Source: Streptomyces sp. Mut1 (GTDB taxonomy: Bacteria; Actinomycetota; Actinomycetes; Streptomycetales; Streptomycetaceae). From it: 64,000 nucleotides of DNA. The position numbers and the translations under genes were made by a program. Position 1 is the stretch's first letter, and every line of letters starts with the position of its first letter. The notes beneath the pieces are model-generated. The model saw only the letters and a list, made by a program, of their open reading frames with translations, was not told the DNA's origin and did not search any database. The DNA lies in NCBI RefSeq assembly GCF_030719295.1, contig NZ_CP120997.1, positions 4,909,501 through 4,973,500 of the forward strand. Reading direction: 5' to 3'. Positions 1 to 8,797 of the stretch are shown here, in pieces.

Positions 1-1099
1 CCAGCACCCGGCGTTCCATCAGCTTCTCGGAGATCTCCCGGCCGGTGCCCCGGTCCGGGTCGATGTCGACGCCGGCCCACAGCCCGCGCCCCCGTACGGC
101 CTCCACCGCCCCGCCGCCCACCAGCAGGCCCAGCTCGTGGTGGAGATGGTCGCCCAGCTCGGCGGCCCGCTGCTGGTACTCGCCGGTGCGCAGCATGTCG
201 ATGACCTCAAGGGCCACCGCGCAGGCGAGGGGATTGCCGCCGAACGTCGAGCCGTGCTCCCCGGGCCGGTACACCCCGAGCACCGCCGCCGACGACACCA
301 CGGCCGACACCGGCACCACGCCGCCGCCGAGCGCCTTGCCGAGCAGGTACATGTCCGGCACGACGCCCTCGTGCTCACAGGCGAAGGTCTTCCCCGTCCG
401 GCCCAGGCCCGACTGGATCTCGTCGGCGATGAACAGCACGTTCCGCTCGCGGGTCAGCTCCCGGATCCCGGGGAGATAGCCGGGCGGCGGCACCAGGACC
501 CCCGCCTCGCCCTGGATCGGCTCGATCAGCACCGCCACGGTGTTCTCGGTCATGGCCTCCCGCATCGCGGTGAGATCCCCGTACGGCACGATCTCGAAGC
601 CGGGCGTGTACGGGCCGAAGTCGGCCCGCGCCTCGGGGTCCGTGGAGAAGCTGACGACGGTGGTCGTGCGGCCGTGGAAGTTGTCGGCGGCGACGATGAT
701 CTTCGCCATGCCGTCCGGTACGCCCTTGACCCGGTAGCCCCACTTGCGGGCGGTCTTCACGGCCGTCTCCACGGCCTCCGCCCCCGTGTTCATCGGCAGC
801 ACCATCTCCATGCCGCACAGCTCGGCCAGGCCCGTACAGAAATCGGCGAAGCGGTCGTGGTGGAAGGCGCGCGAGGTGAGCGTCACCCGCTCCAGCTGCG
901 CCTTCGCGGCGTCGATCAGCCGGCGGTTGCCGTGGCCGAAATTGAGCGCCGAATACCCCGCGAGCATGTCGAGGTAGCGCCGCCCCTCGACATCGGTCAT
1001 CCAGGCCCCGTCCGCCGTGGCGACGACGACGGGCAGCGGGTGGTAGTTGTGCGCACTGTGCGCCTCGGCGGAGGCGATGGCGTTGTCCGTGGTCGACAC
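1..1099 (-). CDS. rocD: ornithine--oxo-acid aminotransferase, 3' part outside window
   Basis: PLP-dependent class III aminotransferase that converts ornithine plus 2-oxoglutarate to glutamate-5-semialdehyde and glutamate (arginine/ornithine catabolism, cytoplasm). The reverse strand translates from a GTG at 1099, preceded by CGGAGATCC, into about 366 residues before the window edge. Visible family features are HNYHPLPVV at the N-terminus, FHGRTTTVVSFSTDP, EPIQGEAG, FIADEIQSGLGRTG and the PLP-lysine segment LLGKALGGG near residue 255. These fit ornithine aminotransferase better than other class III enzymes. The gene is cut by the left edge and is divergent from the unit starting at 1350. Confidence 0.93.
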   Translation of the reverse strand, partial: MSTTDNAIASAEAHSAHNYHPLPVVVATADGAWMTDVEGRRYLDMLAGYSALNFGHGNRRLIDAAKAQLERVTLTSRAFHHDRFADFCTGLAELCGMEMVLPMNTGAEAVETAVKTARKWGYRVKGVPDGMAKIIVAADNFHGRTTTVVSFSTDPEARADFGPYTPGFEIVPYGDLTAMREAMTENTVAVLIEPIQGEAGVLVPPPGYLPGIRELTRERNVLFIADEIQSGLGRTGKTFACEHEGVVPDMYLLGKALGGGVVPVSAVVSSAAVLGVYRPGEHGSTFGGNPLACAVALEVIDMLRTGEYQQRAAELGDHLHHELGLLVGGGAVEAVRGRGLWAGVDIDPDRGTGREISEKLMERRVL

Positions 1100-1278
1100 G
1101 GGATCTCCGTTCGGTCGTCGTGCGGTGCGGGCTGGGGTGTGCCCACTTTGTATCGTCGGTCGGATCCCCACCGAGGAAACCTCCACTTCGCGGCGTGCCC
1201 GTGTTTTCCCCTGCCGGGACGCGGGCAGTGCGTGGGCCGATGTCCGGGCCTCCCGCGGTCCCGAGGCCGAAAGGCTTC

Positions 1279-1306
1279 TTGCGCCTACAGACTGTGCGGG
1301 TAGCGT
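1279..1306 (+). promoter_or_regulatory. candidate sigma-70-like promoter for the WXG-lipoprotein unit
   Basis: TTGCGC (1279-1284) and TAGCGT (1301-1306) are separated by 16 bp and lie about 44 bp before the ATG at 1350. They resemble vegetative -35/-10 boxes. No experimental support is visible. Confidence 0.35.
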
Positions 1307-1349
1307 TACAGCACTCCGCGGTTGGTGATGCGTATGCAAAGGGGGATGC

Positions 1350-1778
1350 ATGTCATTCAGGGAGGACGGGGCGCGGCTCAAGGCGGACGCGGTTCCTCGG
1401 GAGGAGGCGGCGCCGATGCGGCTTGCCTCTGCCGAGCCCGGACCTCTTACCGCCTGGAACACGACCGGCACGGATTTAGGACTGGCGGACGGGCCGATAC
1501 GGACCAAGGCATCCGGAATTCGCACAGCGAGCTCCGAAGCCAATGAGAAGTCGAAGCTCGACGACGCGGAAGCGGTGGGGAGACTGCACTCCGGGTGGTT
1601 CGCCGGCGCCGCGAGCAACGACTGTGTGGCCGCCTGGCAGAGGCATCTGCACGGACTCAGCGACCTTGTCGAGGACGCTGCCGCCGCCTTGACCAAGGCG
1701 ATGGACAGCCAGATCAGCGAAGACGTATCCCTTGCCCAGCGGCTCAGGGCCCAGGCCGACTGGCTGGAGGATGCCTGA
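1350..1778 (+). CDS. small helical protein, possible WXG100/ESX-like partner
   Basis: 142-residue protein with no family I can name. The ATG has a strong RBS (AAAGGGGGA, 1338-1346). The first 70 residues are polar and low-complexity. The last 70 are predicted helical with Trp-Phe-Ala-Gly at 83-86 and a Trp near the C-terminus, similar in size and layout to ESX/type VII-associated helical-hairpin proteins. There is no signal peptide. Its TGA shares one base with the ATG of the next gene (TGATG), so the two are translationally coupled and probably act together. The ESX-like assignment is inferred from the next gene's WXG motif. Confidence 0.7.
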   Translation: MSFREDGARLKADAVPREEAAPMRLASAEPGPLTAWNTTGTDLGLADGPIRTKASGIRTASSEANEKSKLDDAEAVGRLHSGWFAGAASNDCVAAWQRHLHGLSDLVEDAAAALTKAMDSQISEDVSLAQRLRAQADWLEDA

Positions 1779-2725
1779 TGGTCTCGGTCGGTGAACTGAG
1801 CGGCGCCCAGCCCGGCAAGTGGCGAGATGCCGCCGATGACGCCATCGCAGCTGCGAAGCAATGCGAAGGCATCAGCTCCTACGCCCGGGACGAAGTCGCT
1901 TCCACACTCGGACAGTGCTGGGTGGGAGACACCGGGCGCGCGGCACGCGGCCGTTTCGTGAAGCACGCCGACGACTACGAGGCGGCGTCCATGGCGCTGC
2001 GCGCCATGGCAAGGGCCTACGACGGCCTGGCCGACGACATCACCGACGCACAGCGCGACCTGACCGGCGCCCTCGACTACGCCCGCACCCATGAGCTGAA
2101 GGTCAGCTCGTTCGGCCGGTTCTTCGACTGGTCGCTTCAGCAGACCGTCAAGCCGGACAAGTCGCTCGGCATTACGCACATGAAGCTGGAGACCGCGAGA
2201 GCGGTCATCACGAACAATCGGGGAGCGTTCATGCTCTCGGACGGTACATATCTCGCGGACTTCAACGACTCGCAGCTCACCAAGTACATCGAGGAGAATC
2301 CCGATGAAGACGTCCGGCTGAGCGCCTATCACCTCAAGGAGTTGCAGGGGCAGCCTTACGGTGCTGAGACCGACAAGCAGCTGTTCACGCTCTATGCCGC
2401 GGACACCCCGGACGTCCGGGAGAAGAACGAGCAGTACGGTGACGAGTCCGGAGCGCGAGGGGCCGACATCAAGGTCCGGGGGGAGAACTGGGACAGGCTT
2501 GAGCCCCACCTCGATGACGCGATGGCCTGGGACGCGCTGAGCGACGAAGAGCGTGCCAAGGCGATCCGGCAACTGGAGTCGGATACACCCGCCGGACACC
2601 ATGTTTCCATCGAGCCGATTTACGCGGCGGGCGGTCCCACGACAGGGAACGGCAGCGGTGACCCCGAACCAGGAACGCCGTCACCCAGCCCCGGACCGGC
2701 GCCAACACCCCCTGGGAACAACTGA
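1778..2725 (+). CDS. WXG-motif N-terminal domain protein with unknown C-terminal domain
   Basis: 315 residues. Residues 1-105 form a helical region with a Trp-Val-Gly motif at 48-50, which is the WXG100 signature of type VII secretion substrates. Residues 110-285 are an uncharacterised, Asp/Glu-rich, probably globular region (GTYLADFNDSQLTKYIEENP and similar). Residues 290-315 are a Pro/Ser/Gly tail. It starts by TGATG overlap with the gene upstream and ends 4 nt before a lipoprotein gene. The arrangement resembles a secreted effector followed by surface or immunity proteins, but no toxin fold is recognised, so a structural or receptor role is equally possible. Confidence 0.8.
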   Translation: MVSVGELSGAQPGKWRDAADDAIAAAKQCEGISSYARDEVASTLGQCWVGDTGRAARGRFVKHADDYEAASMALRAMARAYDGLADDITDAQRDLTGALDYARTHELKVSSFGRFFDWSLQQTVKPDKSLGITHMKLETARAVITNNRGAFMLSDGTYLADFNDSQLTKYIEENPDEDVRLSAYHLKELQGQPYGAETDKQLFTLYAADTPDVREKNEQYGDESGARGADIKVRGENWDRLEPHLDDAMAWDALSDEERAKAIRQLESDTPAGHHVSIEPIYAAGGPTTGNGSGDPEPGTPSPSPGPAPTPPGNN

Positions 2726-3671
2726 GTACATGAAGAAGACGAGCTTTATTCTCGCGGTCCTCGTTCTTGCCGCCGGTCTCACTGCCTGCGGCCCGGCGGA
2801 TACCAATAGTTCCCGTCCGCGCGTCCCGATGCCGAGCAGTGTTCCCACGGAGCCTGTGTTTGCTACGGCGGACGATGTGATGGAGGCCATGGGGGATGGT
2901 GGGCTTGAGTGCAGGCTTCTTCGTCGCGCACGGGCGAATTTCGGCTCGGGGCTCGATTGCGTTGTCGAAATCATGGGAGCGGAGGTGGAGAACGAGATCC
3001 ATGTACTCGACCCCGCCAGGTTCAGCCGTGACGACATCGGAAACTCCATCGCAGGCAGGCGCGAGGTGTACAAACACACGATCGTGGCTGCGGGCAACTG
3101 GTACATCCGGGTCATGTATCCCGTGTTCGCCCCGCAGGTCGCCAAGGCTGTCAAGGGTGTGGTCCTGCCGCCTACAGGCCGGGGGCAGTCGACGCCTCCC
3201 GGGACCGGTTGAGTACATGAAGAAGACGAGCTTCGTTCTCGCGGTCCTCGTTCTCGCGGTCGGTCTCACTGCCTGCGGCCCGATGGAGACCAACAGTTCC
3301 CGTCCCCGCGTCCCGATGCCCAGCAGCGTCCCCACCCAGCCCGTGTACGCCACTGCGGACGATGTGATGGAGGCCATGGGTGACGGTGGGCTTGAGTGCA
3401 GGCTTCTTCGTCGCGCACGGGCGAATTTCGGCTCGGGGCTCGATTGCGTTGTCGAAATCATGGGCACGGAGGTGGAGAACGAGATCCAGGTACTCGACCC
3501 CGCCAGGTTCAGCCGTGACGACATCGGCGACTCCATTGCCGTCGGGCGCGAGGTGTACAGACACACGATCGTGGCTGCGGGCAACTGGTACATCTGGGTC
3601 AGGTATCCCGTGTTCGCCCCGCAGGTCGCCAAGGCTCTCAAGGGTGTCGTCCTGCCCCCCACAGGCCAGGG
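2723..3671 (+). repeat. tandem gene duplication, two ~487-bp units
   Basis: Unit 1 begins at 2723 and unit 2 at 3210, both with TGAGTACATGAAGAAG. The units correspond to the two lipoprotein genes including the stop-start junction. The longest identical stretches run through the codons for residues 53-82. Confidence 0.85.
2730..3212 (+). CDS. putative lipoprotein, copy A of a tandem pair
   Basis: 160 residues with a clear lipoprotein signal (MKKTSF, hydrophobic core, LTAC lipobox with Cys near 19) followed by a Ser/Pro linker and a domain of about 110 residues with two further Cys (GLECRL and GLDCVVE) that could form a disulfide. I recognise no family. There is no Shine-Dalgarno. The ATG lies 4 nt after the preceding TGA, so translation probably depends on re-initiation. 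Copy B follows with the same junction. Likely anchored to the outer face of the membrane. Confidence 0.8.
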   Translation: MKKTSFILAVLVLAAGLTACGPADTNSSRPRVPMPSSVPTEPVFATADDVMEAMGDGGLECRLLRRARANFGSGLDCVVEIMGAEVENEIHVLDPARFSRDDIGNSIAGRREVYKHTIVAAGNWYIRVMYPVFAPQVAKAVKGVVLPPTGRGQSTPPGTG

Positions 3672-3684
3672 GCGGCGGAGCTGA
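3217..3684 (+). CDS. putative lipoprotein, copy B of a tandem pair
   Basis: 155 residues, nearly the same protein as copy A. I count about 16 substitutions over the first 150 residues, and the two copies share uninterrupted identical DNA blocks longer than 70 bp in the middle. The lipobox LTAC is conserved. Differences cluster in the linker, in three or four surface positions and at the C-terminus, which is shorter here. It starts 4 nt after copy A's stop within the same TGAGTACATG junction. This is a recent duplication or gene conversion, probably with slightly diverged binding roles. Confidence 0.8.
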   Translation: MKKTSFVLAVLVLAVGLTACGPMETNSSRPRVPMPSSVPTQPVYATADDVMEAMGDGGLECRLLRRARANFGSGLDCVVEIMGTEVENEIQVLDPARFSRDDIGDSIAVGREVYRHTIVAAGNWYIWVRYPVFAPQVAKALKGVVLPPTGQGRRS

Positions 3685-3765
3685 GGACGCGGACCGCGCC
3701 ACGTCCTCGGCGTCCTCATGCCTTTCCTCCACCGGCTGCCCGCGAAGCCTCGCGCACCTGAGACA

Positions 3766-4788
3766 ATGACTTCCATGGCCTCTGAACGTCCCCGTGTGCT
3801 CTCCGGAATCCAGCCCACCGCAGGCTCGTTCCACCTCGGCAACTATCTCGGTGCGGTCCGCCAGTGGGTGGCTCTGCAGGAGTCCCACGACGCCTTCTAC
3901 ATGGTGGTCGACCTGCATGCGATCACCGTTGCCCAGGACCCCGCGCAGCTGCGTGCCAACACCCGGCTCGCCGTTGCCCAGCTGCTCGCCGCCGGGCTCG
4001 ATCCCGAGCGCTGCACGCTGTTCGTCCAGAGCCATGTGCCCGAGCACGCGCAGCTGGGCTGGGTCATGAACTGCCTGGCCGGGTTCGGCGAGGCGTCGCG
4101 GATGACGCAGTTCAAGGACAAGTCCGCCCGGCACGGGGCCGACCGCACCACGGTGGGGCTGTTCACCTACCCGATGCTGATGGTCGCCGACATCCTGCTC
4201 TACCAGGCCGACGAGGTCCCGGTGGGCGAGGACCAGCGCCAGCACCTGGAGCTGACCCGTAATCTCGCCGAGCGGTTCAACGGCACCTACGGCGACACCT
4301 TCACCATCCCGGACCCGTACATCCTCAAGGAGACGGCGAAGATCTACGACCTCCAGGACCCGTCGGCCAAGATGAGCAAGTCGACGGCGAACCCGAAGGG
4401 TCTGATCAACCTCCTGGACGAGCCGAAGGCCACCGCCAAGAAGGTGAAGAGCGCGGTCACCGACACCGACACGGTGATCCGCTTCGACCGGGCCGAGAAG
4501 CCGGGCGTCAGTAATCTGCTGACCATCCACTCGACGCTCACCGGCGCCTCCGTGCCGGAGCTGGAGCAGAAGTACGAGGGCAAGGGCTACGGCGCGCTGA
4601 AGACGGACCTCGCCGAGATCATGGTCGACTTCGTCACACCGTTCCGCACCCGCACCCAGGAATATCTGGACGACACCGAGACGCTGGACTCCATCCTGGC
4701 CAAGGGAGCGGAGAAGGCGCGGGCGGTCGCCGCCGAGACCCTGGCGCTGACCTACGACCGGATGGGCCTTCTGCCGGCGAAGCACTGA
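3766..4788 (+). CDS. trpS: tryptophan--tRNA ligase
   Basis: Class I aminoacyl-tRNA synthetase charging tRNA-Trp. Residues near 19-27 (FHLGNYLGA) are the HIGH-equivalent motif, and KMSKS is at 202-206 ([12 protein letters not shown]). Length (340 aa from the ATG at 3766, or 337 from the ATG at 3775) is normal for bacterial TrpRS. Streptomyces usually carry two TrpRS genes. The position beside the D-Ala carboxypeptidase/SCO4848 cluster suggests the housekeeping copy rather than the indolmycin-resistant one, judged from remembered gene order. No attenuator or T-box is evident upstream. Confidence 0.96.
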   Translation: MTSMASERPRVLSGIQPTAGSFHLGNYLGAVRQWVALQESHDAFYMVVDLHAITVAQDPAQLRANTRLAVAQLLAAGLDPERCTLFVQSHVPEHAQLGWVMNCLAGFGEASRMTQFKDKSARHGADRTTVGLFTYPMLMVADILLYQADEVPVGEDQRQHLELTRNLAERFNGTYGDTFTIPDPYILKETAKIYDLQDPSAKMSKSTANPKGLINLLDEPKATAKKVKSAVTDTDTVIRFDRAEKPGVSNLLTIHSTLTGASVPELEQKYEGKGYGALKTDLAEIMVDFVTPFRTRTQEYLDDTETLDSILAKGAEKARAVAAETLALTYDRMGLLPAKH

Positions 4789-4894
4789 GTCCAAGGACCC
4801 TGGCGGCGAGGCACTCACAGGCGGCACACTGGCGACGTGAAGCTTGCGGCCGGTCTTGGCTGAAAACAGACCACCGAGGATTGAGGAGAACGAC

Positions 4895-5485
4895 GTGGGG
4901 ACCGTAACGCTCGGCGTTTCGATCGCGGTCCCGGAGCCCTACGGCAGCCTGCTCCAGGAGCGGCGCGCGAGCTTCGGGGACCCTGCCGCACACGGCATTC
5001 CCACCCACGTCACCCTCCTGCCGCCGACCGAGGCGGAGGCGGCCCGCCTGCCCGCGATCGAGGTGCATCTCGCCTCGATCGCGACCGGCAGCCGCCCCTT
5101 CCCGATGCGGCTGTCCGGCACGGGCACCTTCCGGCCGCTCTCGCCGGTGGTCTTCGTCCAGGTCGTGGAGGGCGCCTCGGCCTGCTCCTGGCTCCAGAAG
5201 CGGGTCCGGGACGCCTCCGGACCGCTGATGCGCGAGCTGCAGTTCCCGTACCACCCGCACGTCACCGTCGCCCACGGCATCCCCGAGGCGGCGATGGACC
5301 GGGCGTACGAGGAGCTCGCCGACTACGAGGCGTCCTGGACCTGCGGCTCCTTCGCCCTGTACGAGCAGGGCCCGGACCTCGTCTGGCGCAAGATCAACGA
5401 GTTCCCCTTCGGGGCGGGCGGCGTCGGCCCCGCCGTCCCCGCCCAGAGCGGCAGCTCCCTCGACGCGCCCTCGCTCCAGCCGTAG
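4895..5485 (+). CDS. 2'-5' RNA ligase / 2H phosphoesterase family protein
   Basis: 196 residues from a GTG at 4895 with RBS TTGAGGAGAA. Two His-Val-Thr motifs, near residues 38 (THVTLLPP) and 122 (PHVTVAHG), are the paired H-x-T active-site motifs of the 2H phosphoesterase superfamily (LigT-like and cyclic phosphodiesterase relatives). The likely reaction is hydrolysis or transfer at a 2',3'- or 1',2'-cyclic phosphate, but the substrate cannot be read from sequence. Cytoplasmic, no signal peptide. It follows trpS by about 100 bp on the same strand. Confidence 0.85.
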   Translation: MGTVTLGVSIAVPEPYGSLLQERRASFGDPAAHGIPTHVTLLPPTEAEAARLPAIEVHLASIATGSRPFPMRLSGTGTFRPLSPVVFVQVVEGASACSWLQKRVRDASGPLMRELQFPYHPHVTVAHGIPEAAMDRAYEELADYEASWTCGSFALYEQGPDLVWRKINEFPFGAGGVGPAVPAQSGSSLDAPSLQP

Positions 5486-5494
5486 GCGCCACCC

Positions 5495-6313
5495 TCACAC
5501 CGGCATACGGCGGAACAGCGGCCTCGGCACGTGCCGCAGCGCCGACATCACCGCCCGCAGCGCCCCCGGCACCCACACCGTCTCCGAACGCCGCCGCAGC
5601 CCGGTCACGATCGCGTCCGCGACCGCGCCCGGCGTCGTCACCAGCGGTGTGCGGGTGAACGGGATCGTCGCGAGCGGGCCCCCGGCGCCCCGTTCCCCGG
5701 CTCCTCGGCCCCCGGCCGCCCGGACCGCCGCCGCGTTCGGCACCACCAGCCCCGGGCGCACCACCATCACGTGCACCCCCGTGCCGTGCAGCGCGTCCCC
5801 GAGGCCCTGGGTGAACACGTCCAGGCCCGCCTTGCTCGACCCGTAGATGAAGTCCGCCCGCCGGGCGCGCTCACCGGCCACCGAGGACAGCACCACCAGC
5901 GAGCCGTGTCCCTGCGCCTGGAGCGCGCCGGCGCACACCAGCCCGGCGGAGACCGCCCCGGTGTAGTTCGTCTGCGCGACCCGGACCGCGGCGAGCGGCT
6001 CCTCCTCGTCGCGCTCCTGGTCGCCCGGGATGCCGAAGGCGAGGAGCACCATGTCGATGTCGCCCTCGGTGAAGATCTTGCCCAGGACCGTTTCGTGGGA
6101 CGCGGTGTCCAGAGCGTCGAACGCGACGGTCTGCACGTACGCCCCGCGCCCGCGCAGATCGTCCGCGGCGGCGTCCAGCGCGGGGGAGGGGCGGCCGGCC
6201 AGCCAGACCGTGCGGGTGCGGTGGGCGATCAGGCGGCGTGCCGTGGCGAGCCCGATCTCCGACGTGCCGCCGAGGACGAGCAGGGACTGCGGGGCACCGA
6301 AGGCATCCTTCAC
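5495..6313 (-). CDS. DprE2-like short-chain oxidoreductase
   Basis: 272-residue SDR with the nucleotide-binding GGTSEIG at 15-21, catalytic Ser 143/144 and Tyr157-x3-Lys161 (YGSSKAG). It closely resembles decaprenylphospho-erythro-pentofuranosid-2-ulose 2-reductase (DprE2). The start is a GTG with GGAGCG upstream. It lies 43 bp downstream of a DprE1-like oxidase on the same strand, so the two probably form the DprE1/DprE2 epimerase pair acting on a polyprenyl-phospho-pentose at the inner membrane. Streptomyces lack mycobacterial arabinogalactan, so the acceptor polymer is unclear. Confidence 0.82.
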   Translation of the reverse strand: MKDAFGAPQSLLVLGGTSEIGLATARRLIAHRTRTVWLAGRPSPALDAAADDLRGRGAYVQTVAFDALDTASHETVLGKIFTEGDIDMVLLAFGIPGDQERDEEEPLAAVRVAQTNYTGAVSAGLVCAGALQAQGHGSLVVLSSVAGERARRADFIYGSSKAGLDVFTQGLGDALHGTGVHVMVVRPGLVVPNAAAVRAAGGRGAGERGAGGPLATIPFTRTPLVTTPGAVADAIVTGLRRRSETVWVPGALRAVMSALRHVPRPLFRRMPV

Positions 6314-6356
6314 GGGAACGCTCCTTACAGGGGATGAGGTGGAGTGGGGGCGCCGT

Positions 6357-7700
6357 TCACAACGACAGCCGGCGGGACAGGTCCGAGCGGAACGCCCCGT
6401 TCGGGTCCAGCTCGGCCCGCAGCGCCCGGAACTCGGGCAGCCGCGGGTACATCGCGGCGAGCGCGTCGGGGCGCAGCCGGGAGTCGTCCGTCAGACAGAT
6501 CCGGCCGCCCGCGGCCGCCACCTCCTCGTCCAGGGAGTCGAGGAAGCGGGCGAGGCGCGGCAGGCCGGCCGGCAGATCGAGGGCGAGGTTCCAGCCGGGG
6601 GCCGGGAAGGACAGCCAGCCGGGGCCGCCCGCGCCGAACCGCCTGAGCACGGCACGGAAGGACGGGCAGCGGCTGCGGGCGATCCGTCCGACGATCCGGC
6701 GCAGCGTCTCCTCCTGCCCGTGTCCGACCAGGAACTCGTAGTGCACGAGACCGCCCGTGGCCGAGACGCGGTTGGTGTGGGGCGTCGCGTCCAGGGCGTG
6801 GAAGAAGGCCGGGACCGGCTGGAGTTCACCGGTGCGGGACCGGGGCGCCGAGCGGTAGCCGACCTCGTTGAGCGCGGTGGCGGACAGCCGCCCGAGCAGA
6901 CCGGGCAGCAGGGGGAGTGCGGCGGGGCGCCGCGCCGCACGGACGGCGAGCGGCGTGCGCCGGGCGTGTGCCGGGAGCGCGTCCACGGGGGCGTGGTCCG
7001 CCCGGACCAGGACCGCGCGCCCGGTCGCCCGGCCCCGCGCGGTGAGGTCGACGCGGGCGTACTCGTAGGCGTGGTGGCCGCCCCGTGCCATCCGGGCCAG
7101 CAGGTCGTCGAGTCCGGTGGCCCGTTCGGTGTCGACCGACATCAGGGACGTGGCGACGGGGCGGAACCGGAGCGTGGCCGAGAGGATCACCCCGGTCAGC
7201 CCCATGCCGCCGGCGGTCGCGTCGAAGAGCGGGGTGCCGGGGCGGACATCGTGCACCCGGCCGTCGGCGGTGAGCAGCGCGAACTCCACCACATGCCGGG
7301 AGAAGGAGCCGGCGGCCCGGTGGTTGTCGCCGTGGGCGTCGGAGCCGATCGCGCCGCCCACCGTCACATACCGGCCGCCGGGCGTCACCGGCAGGAACCA
7401 GCCGAGCGGAAGCATCACCTGGCGCAGCCGGTGGAGGGTGACGCCCGCGTCGCACACCACGCGCCCGGATGCCGCGTCGATCGCCCGGACGCGGTCCAGG
7501 GCCGTCATGTCGAGGACGGAGCCCCCGGCGTTCTGCGCGGCGTCGCCGTGCGCCCGGCCCAGGCCGCGGGCGATCGAGCCGCGCGGCCCGCAGCCGAGCA
7601 CCGTCGCCGCGGCCTCCTCGTAACTACGGGGGCGAAAGCGCAGCGCGGTCGTCGGGGCGGTGCGGCCCCAGCCGGTCAGGGACACGGTGTCGACAGACAT
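6357..7700 (-). CDS. DprE1-like FAD-dependent oxidoreductase
   Basis: 447 residues from the ATG at 7700. Typical DprE1 family features are LTGWGRTAPT at the N-terminus, the PCMH-type FAD domain (GLGRAHGDAAQNAGG, TPGGRYVTVGGAIGSDAHG) and a C-terminal ALO-type domain. It would oxidise the 2'-OH of polyprenylphospho-ribose, with the downstream DprE2-like SDR reducing the keto intermediate. Just after the GAI motif the sequence reads SDAHGDN. I cannot locate the cysteine targeted by benzothiazinones in M. tuberculosis DprE1 with certainty. No strong RBS is visible, and longer in-frame starts exist up to 7799. Confidence 0.85.
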   Translation of the reverse strand: MSVDTVSLTGWGRTAPTTALRFRPRSYEEAAATVLGCGPRGSIARGLGRAHGDAAQNAGGSVLDMTALDRVRAIDAASGRVVCDAGVTLHRLRQVMLPLGWFLPVTPGGRYVTVGGAIGSDAHGDNHRAAGSFSRHVVEFALLTADGRVHDVRPGTPLFDATAGGMGLTGVILSATLRFRPVATSLMSVDTERATGLDDLLARMARGGHHAYEYARVDLTARGRATGRAVLVRADHAPVDALPAHARRTPLAVRAARRPAALPLLPGLLGRLSATALNEVGYRSAPRSRTGELQPVPAFFHALDATPHTNRVSATGGLVHYEFLVGHGQEETLRRIVGRIARSRCPSFRAVLRRFGAGGPGWLSFPAPGWNLALDLPAGLPRLARFLDSLDEEVAAAGGRICLTDDSRLRPDALAAMYPRLPEFRALRAELDPNGAFRSDLSRRLSL

Positions 7701-7840
7701 GAGGGTGACCGTATCGTCCAGGAAAACACCTTTGCCGGATTTGTTACAGCACTCACCGAAATGGGTGATTGAAAGAGTGTCATCTCCTCCACCACCCACC
7801 GGGCTTCGGTTTTCGCGGGCGGGGAGGGTAGTCGTACGAC

Positions 7841-8797
7841 ATGGACTGGCTGAAAAAACTCCCCGTCATCGGGCCACTCGTCTCCCGGCTGATGGAGACG
7901 CACGCCTGGCGCAGCTACGAGACGCTGGTACGGGTCCACTGGGCCAGGCTCGCCGCCGCGATCACGTTCATCAGCTTCCTCGCCCTGTTCCCGCTGATCG
8001 CGGTCGGCGCGGCGATCGGTGCCGCGCTGCTCTCGGACAAGCAGCTGGACAAGATCGAGGACAAGATCGCCGATCAGGTGCCCGGCATCTCCGACCAGCT
8101 CGGCATCGACAACCTGGTGGCGCACGCCGGGACGGTCGGTCTGGTGGCCGGTGCGCTGCTGCTCTTCACCGGTATCGGCTGGATCGGCTCGATGCGGGAC
8201 TGCCTGCGCGCGGTCTGGGAGATGGACGACCTGGACCAGGGCAATCCGGTCATCCGCAAACTCAAGGACGCCGGGGTGCTGTTCGGTCTGGGCGGCGCGG
8301 CCCTGGTGACCCTGGCGATCTCATCGGTCGGCTCGGTGGCCGTGGGCTGGGTCGCCGATCTGCTCAACATCCCGGAGAACGGCGCGGGCGGGGTGCTGCT
8401 GCGGATCGCCGCCCTGCTGGTGGCCGTGGCAGCCGACTTCCTGCTGCTGCTCTACCTGCTGACCCTGCTGCCGGCCGTCGAACCGCCGAGGCGCCGGCTG
8501 GTGGTGGCCGCGGTGCTCGGCGCCGTCGGGTTCGAACTGCTCAAGCTGCTGCTCGGCAGCTATATGAAGGGCGTCGCGTCCAAGAGCATGTACGGCGCCT
8601 TCGGGGTGCCCATCGCCCTGCTGCTGTGGATCAACTTCACGGCGAAGCTGCTGCTGTTCTGCGCCGCCTGGACGGCGACGCCGAGCAAGGAGGACGATCC
8701 GGCGGTGGGCGCGGAGCAGGACCCCGCGCCCGCCGCCCGGGAGGTCACGCGCGGGGACGCCGACGGACCAGGTCCGGCAGCGGCCAGCGCCGGTTGA
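7841..8797 (+). CDS. YihY/BrkB family inner-membrane protein
   Basis: 318 residues with six predicted membrane segments, the first near residues 45-65 (ITFISFLALFPLIAVG), and the conserved C-terminal segment GAFGVPIALLLWINFTAKLLLFCAAW. It belongs to the YihY/virulence factor BrkB family, once misnamed ribonuclease BN. Function unknown, possibly transport or envelope integrity. The last 53 bp overlap the 3' end of the convergent carboxypeptidase gene. Divergent from the dprE1-like gene. Confidence 0.88.
   Translation: MDWLKKLPVIGPLVSRLMETHAWRSYETLVRVHWARLAAAITFISFLALFPLIAVGAAIGAALLSDKQLDKIEDKIADQVPGISDQLGIDNLVAHAGTVGLVAGALLLFTGIGWIGSMRDCLRAVWEMDDLDQGNPVIRKLKDAGVLFGLGGAALVTLAISSVGSVAVGWVADLLNIPENGAGGVLLRIAALLVAVAADFLLLLYLLTLLPAVEPPRRRLVVAAVLGAVGFELLKLLLGSYMKGVASKSMYGAFGVPIALLLWINFTAKLLLFCAAWTATPSKEDDPAVGAEQDPAPAAREVTRGDADGPGPAAASAG

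Noticed and set aside
1047-1479. Several short plus-strand ORFs overlapping the rocD promoter side
   Set aside because: Overlap rocD antisense and each other, and none has an RBS or recognisable sequence.
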